From Spirochaetales bacterium (lineage in GTDB: Bacteria; Spirochaetota; Spirochaetia; SZUA-6; DRHE01): a DNA stretch of 7,487 nt. Positions 1 to 6,798 of this stretch are shown piece after piece; the stretch's first letter is position 1; every line of letters begins with the position of its first letter. The DNA lies in contig DRHE01000340.1 of assembly GCA_011049745.1 (NCBI GenBank), forward strand, positions 1 through 7,487, given 5' to 3'. The notes below the pieces were generated by a model. The model did not search any database and had not been told where the DNA came from. It saw only the letters and a list, made by a program, of their open reading frames with translations. The translations under genes and the position numbers were made by a program.

Positions 1-3000
1 CATGTTATGGGGAGCCGCAGGAATAAGTCCGGTGCTTTTAAGTATTCTCTTTACTCTAAATTCAATACTCCGTTTATAGAGCTTCTCAAGGGTTAACTTG
101 ATCAATATTCTGAGCTCTTTGGAAAAGATCCTTTTAAACCAGTGAATCAGGCGAATACGCTTCTTTAATTCATATTCCCTTATGAAATCCAGGTAGTGGA
201 TCCACTCTGAAATTCCTGAAACCTTACCGACTATTCCCTTATCACTGAAAAGCTGGATCAGCTCATCCACGGCAAAATCATCACGCCTGACATATATCTC
301 TCCGACTATAAGCACCTTGGGCAGCGTTTTCAGGGTTCTCTTAAGCGGTATCAAGGCTAATCCCCTGGAAATTTCTTTTAAAACAGGAAGAATAGCGGTT
401 ATATCCTTTTCAGCTATTTTTATCAGCCTATGCCAGAGCTGATTATATTTCTTCCTGGCGCCGGCAACATCAACCGCACAGGCCCGCAGAGAGGTATCAA
501 TGTCCTTCATTAAATCGGACACCACCAGCGACCACCACAGGTTCCTGGAGAAGTGGGGGCCGAACTCGTTATAAGAATTGTCAGCGCTCAGGGTGATGAC
601 CAGCACATTTTCCAGGCGCATCTCCTTGAAGAGATTTTCAAAAAAGATATAATACTGCCCTGTCCGGCAGGGACCCGTAGTGATGGGCACAAAGAGCAGG
701 TAAATCTGATCTTTTCTATACTTATCGGATGAGAAATATTTTAATGCGCTCCCCAGCACCAGGTGGGAGGGAACACACTCTTTCCCCGAGGTGTGACTTC
801 GCGCCACTTGAAGGGTCTTAAAATCAGCCACGGGCAGTGCTTCCGCTTCGATAGCCGCGGAACGTAAAACTGCGGCCACCAGTTCTGTTGAGAGATTGCC
901 CATATTGGAGAGCAGCATCTTCACCCGGGGATTGTTTTTAACCTTTATCTTCTGTTTATTATTGGAGTCCCAGATGTGCGGCTCTTCCCGGCCATTATTA
1001 ACAAACCTGAGGCCATTGTCATAACTCTCGTCATGGACCTCTTTGATCTTGGAACGGTAGCCGTCAATTATATCCAGAAAGGCCTCAACCCGGGTATCTA
1101 CACCGGCATCGGCCGTATGGGAATCGAGCTCAAGGATCAGGAAGGGTTTAATGCCCATGAGCCATTTAAGATAGTGCAGCATAAAAGAATCGGGAGCGCA
1201 TGAAAAATTGGTTATAAAGGTAATAAAAATATTATCTTCTTTCTTAAGCTCGGCAGCAGCTTTCATATCCTGCTGCCCGTAATACCAGTACATATTGGCA
1301 AAGATCTTCTCATCTTCGAAGGGCAGTATATCAAAAGGAATAACCGAGAATCCCCGTGAAGTAAATTTTTTCGGAATACCCATGTTGGCTTCACTGGTAA
1401 AAGCATTGTAGGGCCTGCCCAGTATAGCGATTACCGGCCTTTCGGCCTCTCGCGCTTCCCGTAAAGCAGCTCGCCCCATATCCCTCGCCCTGCTGAAATA
1501 TTCCACCTGTTTCTCACTGGCAATTTCAAAGGCCTGCCGGATCTCACTTTCAGGGATCCCCATTTTCCTGCCCATCTTCTGTACAAACTCTAAAGCCTTG
1601 CCTTGACCAAACTTGAAGGAAATTACCGGCGATAGTATTTTCTCTTCGGGGACCTCAGGAAAAGCCTGGTGGATATAGTAGGGCAACCCTTGCGTAATGG
1701 GGCAGAAATTGGCGTGTACATCCTTTTCATAGCTGGGCATATCCCGGAAATGGGGCAGAAAAATATAATCAGTTCCCATATCGACAATATCCTGGACAGC
1801 GCCGTGGGCAATCTCCGCTGGAAAGCAGTATGTGCTCTCAGCCCTGGCCACCCCCTCATGGACTATATTCTGCGAGAGCACCACTTCGATTCCCAGGGAA
1901 TGAAAAAACCAGGAATATAGGGGATAGAGGGTATAGAAAGAAAAGCATCTGGGGATTCCCACAGTAAAATCATAACGCTTGATAAAATCCTCTCTGGCAG
2001 GAGCACATTCTTTGAACATCAGCTCCATCCGCCTGGTTACATAATCAAAAACATCCTCTTCTCTGTGCTTCTCTTTTTTACGGATATTGGTATATTTATT
2101 GCACCTGCCGCCAAACATGTACTTATGGTTGTTTACCTTCAAAATCCTAATGGGACAGTAGTTGTCACATGACTTGCACTTAAACTCACGCTCATAAATA
2201 ATCTCAGTAGCGATAATTGAATCAAGATTGAAAGAAGATTTCTGAAGCTTACCCTCTTCCAATTTCTGCCTGGCCAAAAGAGCTACACCAAAACACCCCA
2301 GAAGCTCAGGATCCGGCGGAATTATAATGTCCTGGTTTAAAAAGAGGGCAAAGGCCAGGGGCACGGCTTTGTTTTTAGCTACCCCTCCCTGTAAAGCAAT
2401 CTTTTTGCCGATACTGCGGTTTCCCACTACCCGGTTCAAATAATTGGATACAATAGAGGTAATAATACCGGCGGTGATATCCTCTATACCGGCACCCTGC
2501 TGGATCGCTTTACGTATATCTGAATTGATAAAAGCGGAACAGTGCTCGCCGAACTTCAGCGGATTTTCCGCTTTCAGCGCGATATCACCAATCTCATAGG
2601 CATGCTGAATATTCAAATCACCCTGGGCCGATTCCTCCAGAAAGGAGCCGGTGCCGGCCGAACAGGCCTCATTCATGGCATAATCGATTGGCACTCTATT
2701 CTTTAAATATACATATTTGGCGTCCTGCCCGCCGATTTCAAATATAGTATCTACTTCCTGATCATAGTACATCGTGCCTTCGGAATGGGCAATGATCTCA
2801 TTGTACACGGCCGGGGTTTCCAGAAAGACTCCCAAAATTTCTCTGGATGATCCCGTAACAGCAGTTAATGGTATACGGATTCCCGCTTCACTGCCGTTAT
2901 GCTCCCCCAGATCCCCGGCCACCTGTTTCCGGATTTCCTGAAGACAAATCTTGAGAGATTTTACCGGGTCACCATGGGTCCGCCCGTAATAAGATGCTGC

Positions 3001-3960
3001 TATGGTACTGCTTTCAATGTTGATAAGACAGGCTTTAGTGGTGGTTGAACCCCCATCTACACCTAAAATATACTCTGCACCGGGCTTGATCTTTTCCCTT
3101 ACCCCCTGCACATAGGATACCCTTGAAGCCTGGCTTTTCAAGCTGGCAAGATGGTCAAAGCGGACCTCTTTGCTCTTGATTAAATTATTTAAGCCGGGCC
3201 AGGGGTTGCCAATCTGCTGCGCCAGCCAGGCTGCGCCATAGGCTTCGAAATAAGGGGCTTCTTCAGGCACAATAAATTCTATTTTTTCTGCTTTCTGCCT
3301 GATAAAATTAACTAGATGTTTATTCTGGGTAACGCCGCCGGTTAACATTACCCTGCCTGTGAGTATCCTCGCTCTGTTCAGGAAATCAATTACTTTGGTA
3401 GCCATTATATCGCTTAAAGAGAGTACAATATCATCTTTGGTAGCCTCTCCCTTGTTCAGCTTGTGAGTACAATCACTTTTCATGAAGACTGAACAGCGGC
3501 TGGAGATCGGCAAAACCCTGCTGGAATCAGAGATGGAGTTTACCTTTTCAAGGCTGAGATCCATCCTGGCAAGCTGCTGTTTAAAGAATTCTCCGGTCCC
3601 TGAGGCACATTTGTTACCCGAGAAATTGTTGATTATTCTATTATTTTCATCAACTGTATATACCACCAGATCCTCGCCGCCCAGAGAGACTACGGCGTTC
3701 ACCTGCTCTTTACTTCTCTCAAGCGCCTCTTCAATACACAGGGGCTCTATAACATTCTCAATATTGAAACGGAATCTTCCTTCAGTACCTGTAACAAGGC
3801 AAGGAACACCATCCGGAATTAATTGGCCTGACAATACCTTTTTTACCGCCTCACCGAAATCCCCTTCGTGCGGTATAATTTTACTGAAAAGTATTTTATC
3901 ACCATCCAGAAAAACAATTTTTAGGGTTGATGATCCGATATTTATGCCCAGGCTTTGCAT
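1..3960 (-). CDS. Giant acyl-CoA dehydratase activase: tandem BcrA/BadF ATPases + DUF2229 + HgdB-like region (3' end outside window)
   Basis: I translated the whole frame: 1320 codons with no stop, from ATG 3960 to the left edge, so the C-terminus is missing. Repeat 1 (about residues 1-265) has GINIGSSTLK near residue 5, SLGGED at 92-97, NKCASGTG at 116-123 and SRCSVF at 154-159. Repeat 2 (about 297-575) has GVDGGSTTTK at 300-309, EIGGQDAK at 408-415, NEACSAGTG at 430-438 and GEHCSAF at 471-477. Cys118/Cys156 and Cys433/Cys474 match the paired cluster ligands of HgdC-type activators, which use ATP to push electrons from a [4Fe-4S] cluster into a dehydratase. A Cys cluster (595, 598, 602, 620) follows, then a DUF2229-like start (VGIPRCFSFY, about 667) and a HgdB-like part with ECVPSH (1061-1066), TTGPCRTGQY (1095-1104) and VGEIYVRRDD (1219-1228). 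Such COG1924-COG1924-COG3580-COG3581 fusions are usually around 1400 residues. It is probably cytosolic. The substrate or partner is unknown. The start is supported by a purine-rich site and by the ATPase motif beginning at once. Confidence 0.93.
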   Translation of the reverse strand, partial: MQSLGINIGSSTLKIVFLDGDKILFSKIIPHEGDFGEAVKKVLSGQLIPDGVPCLVTGTEGRFRFNIENVIEPLCIEEALERSKEQVNAVVSLGGEDLVVYTVDENNRIINNFSGNKCASGTGEFFKQQLARMDLSLEKVNSISDSSRVLPISSRCSVFMKSDCTHKLNKGEATKDDIVLSLSDIMATKVIDFLNRARILTGRVMLTGGVTQNKHLVNFIRQKAEKIEFIVPEEAPYFEAYGAAWLAQQIGNPWPGLNNLIKSKEVRFDHLASLKSQASRVSYVQGVREKIKPGAEYILGVDGGSTTTKACLINIESSTIAASYYGRTHGDPVKSLKICLQEIRKQVAGDLGEHNGSEAGIRIPLTAVTGSSREILGVFLETPAVYNEIIAHSEGTMYYDQEVDTIFEIGGQDAKYVYLKNRVPIDYAMNEACSAGTGSFLEESAQGDLNIQHAYEIGDIALKAENPLKFGEHCSAFINSDIRKAIQQGAGIEDITAGIITSIVSNYLNRVVGNRSIGKKIALQGGVAKNKAVPLAFALFLNQDIIIPPDPELLGCFGVALLARQKLEEGKLQKSSFNLDSIIATEIIYEREFKCKSCDNYCPIRILKVNNHKYMFGGRCNKYTNIRKKEKHREEDVFDYVTRRMELMFKECAPAREDFIKRYDFTVGIPRCFSFYTLYPLYSWFFHSLGIEVVLSQNIVHEGVARAESTYCFPAEIAHGAVQDIVDMGTDYIFLPHFRDMPSYEKDVHANFCPITQGLPYYIHQAFPEVPEEKILSPVISFKFGQGKALEFVQKMGRKMGIPESEIRQAFEIASEKQVEYFSRARDMGRAALREAREAERPVIAILGRPYNAFTSEANMGIPKKFTSRGFSVIPFDILPFEDEKIFANMYWYYGQQDMKAAAELKKEDNIFITFITNFSCAPDSFMLHYLKWLMGIKPFLILELDSHTADAGVDTRVEAFLDIIDGYRSKIKEVHDESYDNGLRFVNNGREEPHIWDSNNKQKIKVKNNPRVKMLLSNMGNLSTELVAAVLRSAAIEAEALPVADFKTLQVARSHTSGKECVPSHLVLGSALKYFSSDKYRKDQIYLLFVPITTGPCRTGQYYIFFENLFKEMRLENVLVITLSADNSYNEFGPHFSRNLWWSLVVSDLMKDIDTSLRACAVDVAGARKKYNQLWHRLIKIAEKDITAILPVLKEISRGLALIPLKRTLKTLPKVLIVGEIYVRRDDFAVDELIQLFSDKGIVGKVSGISEWIHYLDFIREYELKKRIRLIHWFKRIFSKELRILIKLTLEKLYKRSIEFRVKRILKSTGLIPAAPHNM

Positions 3961-3964
3961 CCAA

Positions 3965-3971
3965 CCTCTCT
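3965..3971 (-). promoter_or_regulatory. Ribosome binding site of the activase
   Basis: On the minus strand AGAGAGG ends four bases before the ATG at 3960. The spacing is short but the purine run is the only candidate. An in-frame GTG at 3978 has no Shine-Dalgarno-like sequence upstream and would only add a few residues before the GINIGSS motif, so the ATG is preferred. Confidence 0.55.
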
Positions 3972-4004
3972 TCTGCACTTTTTTAAGGAAAATACGGAGC
4001 TTTA

Positions 4005-4033
4005 AATTTAGATAGTTGCTCCCTAAAAGTCAA
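4005..4033 (-). promoter_or_regulatory. Sigma70-like promoter of the activase
   Basis: Read on the minus strand, TTGACT (4033-4028) is followed after exactly 17 bases by TAAATT (4010-4005). The -35 matches the consensus at five of six positions and the -10 at four of six. Transcription would begin near 3998, giving a leader of about 38 bases before the ATG at 3960. The 5-base inverted repeat AGTTG/CAACT (4014-4018 and 4031-4035) overlaps the -35 and spacer and could be a weak operator. This is prediction from sequence only. Confidence 0.5.
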
Positions 4034-4076
4034 CTGCTTTTAAAATGACAAATATAGCTTATCATATTAGTAATAT

Positions 4077-4090
4077 TTATGCAAGCATAA
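4077..4090. promoter_or_regulatory. Perfect dyad TTATGCAAGCATAA, candidate operator between divergent promoters
   Basis: The half-sites TTATGC and GCATAA are exact reverse complements separated by AA, within AT-rich sequence whose flanks also pair imperfectly (AATATT on the left, AAATATT on the right). It lies about 45 bases upstream of the activase -35 and about 55 bases upstream of the kinase -35. That is a typical place for a homodimeric helix-turn-helix regulator to act on both. No regulator gene is in the window, and short dyads arise by chance in AT-rich DNA. Confidence 0.35.
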
Positions 4091-4144
4091 TAAATATTTT
4101 TTCGTGGTTGCTGCAATTTCAACAAATTTTCTTTCATTATTGTA

Positions 4145-4173
4145 TTGATTATGAAAAGTTCTTTTCGTATACT
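4145..4173 (+). promoter_or_regulatory. Sigma70-like promoter of the kinase-mutase unit
   Basis: TTGATT (4145-4150) and TATACT (4168-4173) are separated by 17 bases. Both hexamers match the sigma70 consensus well. Transcription would start near 4177-4180, immediately at the ribosome binding site, giving a leader of only about 13-16 bases. The position also argues against a TTG start at 4145, since that codon lies within the -35. Confidence 0.55.
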
Positions 4174-4178
4174 GCGAC

Positions 4179-4185
4179 AAAGGAG
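4179..4185 (+). promoter_or_regulatory. Ribosome binding site that fixes the kinase start
   Basis: AAAGGAG sits seven bases before ATG 4193, a near-ideal Shine-Dalgarno arrangement. It selects this ATG over the in-frame TTG at 4145 and ATG at 4151, which have no such site and would add 16 or 14 residues ahead of the family's first beta strand. Confidence 0.8.
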
Positions 4186-4192
4186 TATATTA

Positions 4193-5062
4193 ATGGAAAA
4201 ATATGATTTGACACTTATTGGCCATATTACCAACGATACGCTGGAATATCATGACCAGGTTAACAGATTTACCGGAGGAGCAGCCTATTTTTCCTCTTTT
4301 GCGGCAAAACGTTGCGGAGCCGGAATACTGGTTATTACCAAAATGGCGAAGGCTGATATCCCGCTTTTGGATCCCATGAAACAGGAAGGTATCGAGGTCA
4401 TCTCTCTACCCAGCCGGCATACAACTTCAATTGAAAATATTATCAAGGGTGAAGATGTAGACAACAGAAAGGTGCGTCTAATTACCCAGGCAGAGCCATT
4501 CAGCGTAGAAGACATCCCTGAAATAGAGAGCAAAATATATCACCTGGCCGGTCTTTTCCGCGGTGAAATACCTGCTTCAATGATTGAAGTATTATCGAAG
4601 AGGGGTGAGGTTGGATTGGACCTGCAGACTATGCTGCGCTGCAGTGAAGATGGTAAATTCTCCTTCCAGGATTGGCCGGAAAAAACCAGATACCTGCCTA
4701 TGATCACCTATCTTAAGGCGGATTCTCTGGAATCAAAAGCCATATGCGGTACCGATGACCGTGAAGAAGCTGCGCGTATGCTAAAGCATTGGGGTGCCAA
4801 AGAAATAATGATTACCCATTCAGCGGAAGTAATCCTCTATAATGACGGCAAGCTCTTCCGCGCTCCCTTTAACCCCCGCAACCTCTCCGGAAGAACGGGG
4901 CGGGGCGATACCTGCTTTGTATCCTATATGACTCGCCGCCTCACTCACGGAATTGAGGAATCCCTGCGCTTTTCCGCAGCCCTTACCTCCATTAAAATGG
5001 AAACACCCGGCCCCTTCTCAGGAACAGTAGCAGAGGTCGAAGAGCGTATGAAAGAATTTTAG
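4193..5062 (+). CDS. PfkB/ribokinase-family carbohydrate kinase
   Basis: The predicted protein has 289 residues, close to the usual 290-320 of the family. The N-terminus (DLTLIGHITND, 5-15) is the first Rossmann strand, and GGAAYFSSFAAKRCG (28-42) is the PfkB signature-1 region with the Gly-Gly sugar-binding turn. KADSLESKAI (175-184) corresponds to the conserved strand and helix before the nucleotide site, and SGRTGRGDTC (232-241) is signature 2, with Asp239 as the expected catalytic base and the preceding glycines as the anion hole. Members phosphorylate sugars or nucleosides with ATP in the cytosol. The substrate cannot be read from sequence. The GRTGRGDT form differs from the ribokinase GAGD form and may mark a subgroup. 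It has its own promoter and Shine-Dalgarno site and is followed after 12 bases by a broken phosphohexomutase gene, so the two probably formed an operon for phosphosugar conversion. Confidence 0.88.
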   Translation: MEKYDLTLIGHITNDTLEYHDQVNRFTGGAAYFSSFAAKRCGAGILVITKMAKADIPLLDPMKQEGIEVISLPSRHTTSIENIIKGEDVDNRKVRLITQAEPFSVEDIPEIESKIYHLAGLFRGEIPASMIEVLSKRGEVGLDLQTMLRCSEDGKFSFQDWPEKTRYLPMITYLKADSLESKAICGTDDREEAARMLKHWGAKEIMITHSAEVILYNDGKLFRAPFNPRNLSGRTGRGDTCFVSYMTRRLTHGIEESLRFSAALTSIKMETPGPFSGTVAEVEERMKEF

Positions 5063-5074
5063 ACTGGAAAATTA

Positions 5075-5642
5075 ATGAGTATTTTCAAGTCTAATGATAT
5101 CAAGAGATAATGCTGTTCCGGTAAGTTATAGCACCGGCCTCAACAAACTCGAAAAAATGATAGAGCAGCGTCCGCCGGCAGTAAAGAAAAAAGGCAGTAT
5201 CAAGCCTCTCGATATCCGCCGGTACTACCTTAATCATTTGCAGCCCTTTAAAAAGGGTATTAAGGGTCTCAAAGTTGTAATTGACTGTTCAGATGGATCG
5301 GCCGGCGCCTATATCCATGATCTGATAAATGATCTTGACGGTGAGTTTATTACCATATTTGATAAGCCTGACGGCAACTTCCCGAACCACGGACCAGATC
5401 CTCTCTCTGAAAAAAACAGAAGCGCTTTAAAAAGCCTGGTTTTAAAAGAAAAGGCAAATCTTGGCGTCATTTTTGATGGTGATGGTGATCGGGCTATAAT
5501 AATCGACGAAAAAGGGAAATTCGTATCACCTGACATGGTTACAGCTCTTCTGGGTATTCACTTTTTTAAACACTTTCCGGAAAAAACAGGAGCTCCAGCC
5601 GGCAGAAATAATAGAGCGGTGTCCTTTAGCCGCTGTTTTTAA
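5075..5642 (+). pseudogene. Broken alpha-D-phosphohexomutase (phosphomannomutase/phosphoglucomutase), mainly domain II
   Basis: ATG 5075, 12 bases after the kinase stop, encodes MSIFKSNDI, matching the start MSVFKVNDIRG of the intact-start paralog at 6798, but a stop follows at 5108. The family sequence resumes one frame over: an open frame from ATG 5094 reads ISRDNAVPVSYSTGLNKLEKM, equivalent to residues 106-127 of the paralog. The catalytic-serine domain (about 97 residues) is therefore missing. Domain II then looks complete: LKVVIDCSDGSAG (frame residues 59-71), PDGNFPNHGPDP (92-103), FDGDGDR (127-133, metal loop) and SPDMVTALLG (145-154). Similarity ends after HFFKHFPEK (about 5585). Domains III and IV are absent, and the last 18 residues look like unrelated read-through. 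Without the phosphoserine and the sugar- and phosphate-binding domains it cannot be a mutase by itself. The domain II frame of about 164 codons remains open with its motifs intact, so a recent break or a retained stand-alone fragment are both possible. Confidence 0.82.
5615..5640 (+). terminator. Weak hairpin plus T-run at the convergent junction
   Basis: AGCGG (5615-5619) can pair with CCGCT (5630-5634) across a 10-base loop. It is followed by G and TTTTT (5636-5640), the order expected for an intrinsic terminator of the plus-strand kinase unit. The five-pair stem is short and the region overlaps the last codons of the minus-strand mutase, so this is tentative. Confidence 0.25.
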
Positions 5643-6798
5643 AGCTTTTATCCGCCGCTAATATAGCGGCTGTCAATTCTTCTTTTTTAACGGTTAATTC
5701 TTCAGCGCTCCCGGCTTCCAATACCAACCGGAGATATGACTCAGTGGTGGAGTTCCTGATAATAAACCACCAGTCAGGAAAATCTATTTTCAAGCCGTCA
5801 ATAGAGCTCACCAGGCCCTGTCCATATACGTTTCTTATATGATCAATCACCTTTTCTTTGTTTTCCACCTGAAAATTTATCTCTCCTGAATAATGATACT
5901 TGCTTATAGCAGAAATTAAAGTCGAAAGCGATATTCCCTCTTTAGAGAGCACTGAGAGCACAAAAAATGAGGCAATAAGCGCAGAATCACAGAAATGATT
6001 TTCACTGAAATAATAATGACCGGTTAATTCTCCGGCAAAGAGCCCCCCTCTCTGACGCAGCCGCCTTTTTATTTCGGCATGGCCTACCGGGCAAAATTCA
6101 GCCTCGCCTCCCATTGCGGTGATATATTCCTTAACACTTCTGGATGATCTTATATCATAGAGTACCCTGGTGTTCTCTTTTACTTTTTCCGGATAATGCT
6201 TGAAATAATGGAGCCCCAGCACTGCAGTAATCAGATCAGGGGAAACAAAATTACACATTTCATCGATAAAAACCACCCGGTCTCCATCCCCGTCAAAGCA
6301 CATCCCTAAATCGGTTCCCTCTTCTTTGACCTTTTTTTTAAGGGACTCCAGGTTTTCCGGCCTGGAGGGATCGGGACCATGGCTGGGAAAATTGCCGTCA
6401 GGCTCTGGTTTTACCTTAACCAGTTCCTCCAGCCGCTTGAAGCCCTCTTCATAGCCCAGGGGCAGAGCCCCGCCTTTAGAGATTTTAAGGCCGTTATACT
6501 CAGGTGGATTGTGGGAAGCGGTTATCATTACACTTCCCTTGAAAGCGTAATGAATAGTTGCAAAATAAAGAGCAGGTGTGGCACAGGCTCCCATATCAAC
6601 AACACTGCAACCGGCTGCCAATATCCCTGAAGTCAGGGCCTTAAATACTTCAGGCGAAGAAAGCCGGGCATCCCGTCCTACCAGTATTTTTTCGGCGGCT
6701 AACAGGCCGGGTAGATAGAAACCTATGCGAAAAGCTGTCTCATAATCCCACTCTTTGCCATATAGACCGCGGATATCATTAACCTTAAAAACGCTCAT
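5626..6798 (-). CDS. Alpha-D-phosphohexomutase (phosphomannomutase/phosphoglucomutase family) with a domain II deletion
   Basis: The 390-residue frame is shorter than the usual 440-460. Family enzymes move a phosphate between C1 and C6 of a hexose through a phosphoserine. Domain I has NDIRG (7-11), GRDARLSS (41-48) and TASHNP (93-98), with Ser95 as the phosphoserine. The metal loop FDGDGDR is at 168-174. Domain III has GHAEIKRRL (239-247) and the sugar loop GELTGHYYF (256-264). Domain IV has the phosphate loop RNSTTE (348-353). Between Glu132 and Pro133 the sequence jumps from the end of domain I (RLEELVKVKPE) straight to PDGNFPSHGPDP. The first beta-alpha-beta unit of domain II, about 63 residues judging from the plus-strand paralog, is missing in frame. 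All active-site loops survive, so activity is possible but folding is in doubt. The start ATG overlaps the stop of the upstream isomerase gene as ATGA (6795-6798), indicating translational coupling. No strong independent Shine-Dalgarno site is seen. Confidence 0.85.
   Translation of the reverse strand: MSVFKVNDIRGLYGKEWDYETAFRIGFYLPGLLAAEKILVGRDARLSSPEVFKALTSGILAAGCSVVDMGACATPALYFATIHYAFKGSVMITASHNPPEYNGLKISKGGALPLGYEEGFKRLEELVKVKPEPDGNFPSHGPDPSRPENLESLKKKVKEEGTDLGMCFDGDGDRVVFIDEMCNFVSPDLITAVLGLHYFKHYPEKVKENTRVLYDIRSSRSVKEYITAMGGEAEFCPVGHAEIKRRLRQRGGLFAGELTGHYYFSENHFCDSALIASFFVLSVLSKEGISLSTLISAISKYHYSGEINFQVENKEKVIDHIRNVYGQGLVSSIDGLKIDFPDWWFIIRNSTTESYLRLVLEAGSAEELTVKKEELTAAILAADKSFKNSG
5654..5670. 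repeat. Perfect 7-bp inverted repeat GCCGCTA-ATA-TAGCGGC
   Basis: Seven paired bases around a three-base loop lie inside the last codons of the minus-strand mutase (its AAILAADK tail). On the plus strand a T-rich stretch (TTCTTCTTTTTT, ending near 5688) follows after a few bases. It could act as a second, stronger termination hairpin for transcripts from the kinase side, or simply reflect the alternating Ala/Ile codons. Confidence 0.35.

Noticed and set aside
976..1920. Several small frames on both strands within the activase (976-1203, 1623-1859, 1669-1920)
   Set aside because: They are shadows of the continuous minus-strand frame, which carries clear family motifs throughout.
3482..4015. 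Plus-strand open frame of 177 codons opposite the activase N-terminus
   Set aside because: It is antisense to the motif-rich ATPase repeat, rich in Ser/Thr/Pro/Leu with no recognisable fold, and it runs against the activase promoter.
4145..4192. Upstream TTG (4145) or ATG (4151) as the kinase start
   Set aside because: These codons lie within the predicted promoter. The AAAGGAG site with seven-base spacing and family alignment both point to ATG 4193.
4030..4233. Minus-strand open frame of 67 codons across the divergent promoter region
   Set aside because: It overlaps both promoters and the kinase start, has low-complexity AT-driven composition and no ribosome binding site.
5586..5670. Plus-strand +1 frame giving LQPAEIIERCPLAAVFK, a possible remnant of the lost mutase C-terminus
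   Set aside because: It does not resemble the RNSTTE-containing domain IV or the tail of the paralog, and most of it is antisense to the minus gene.
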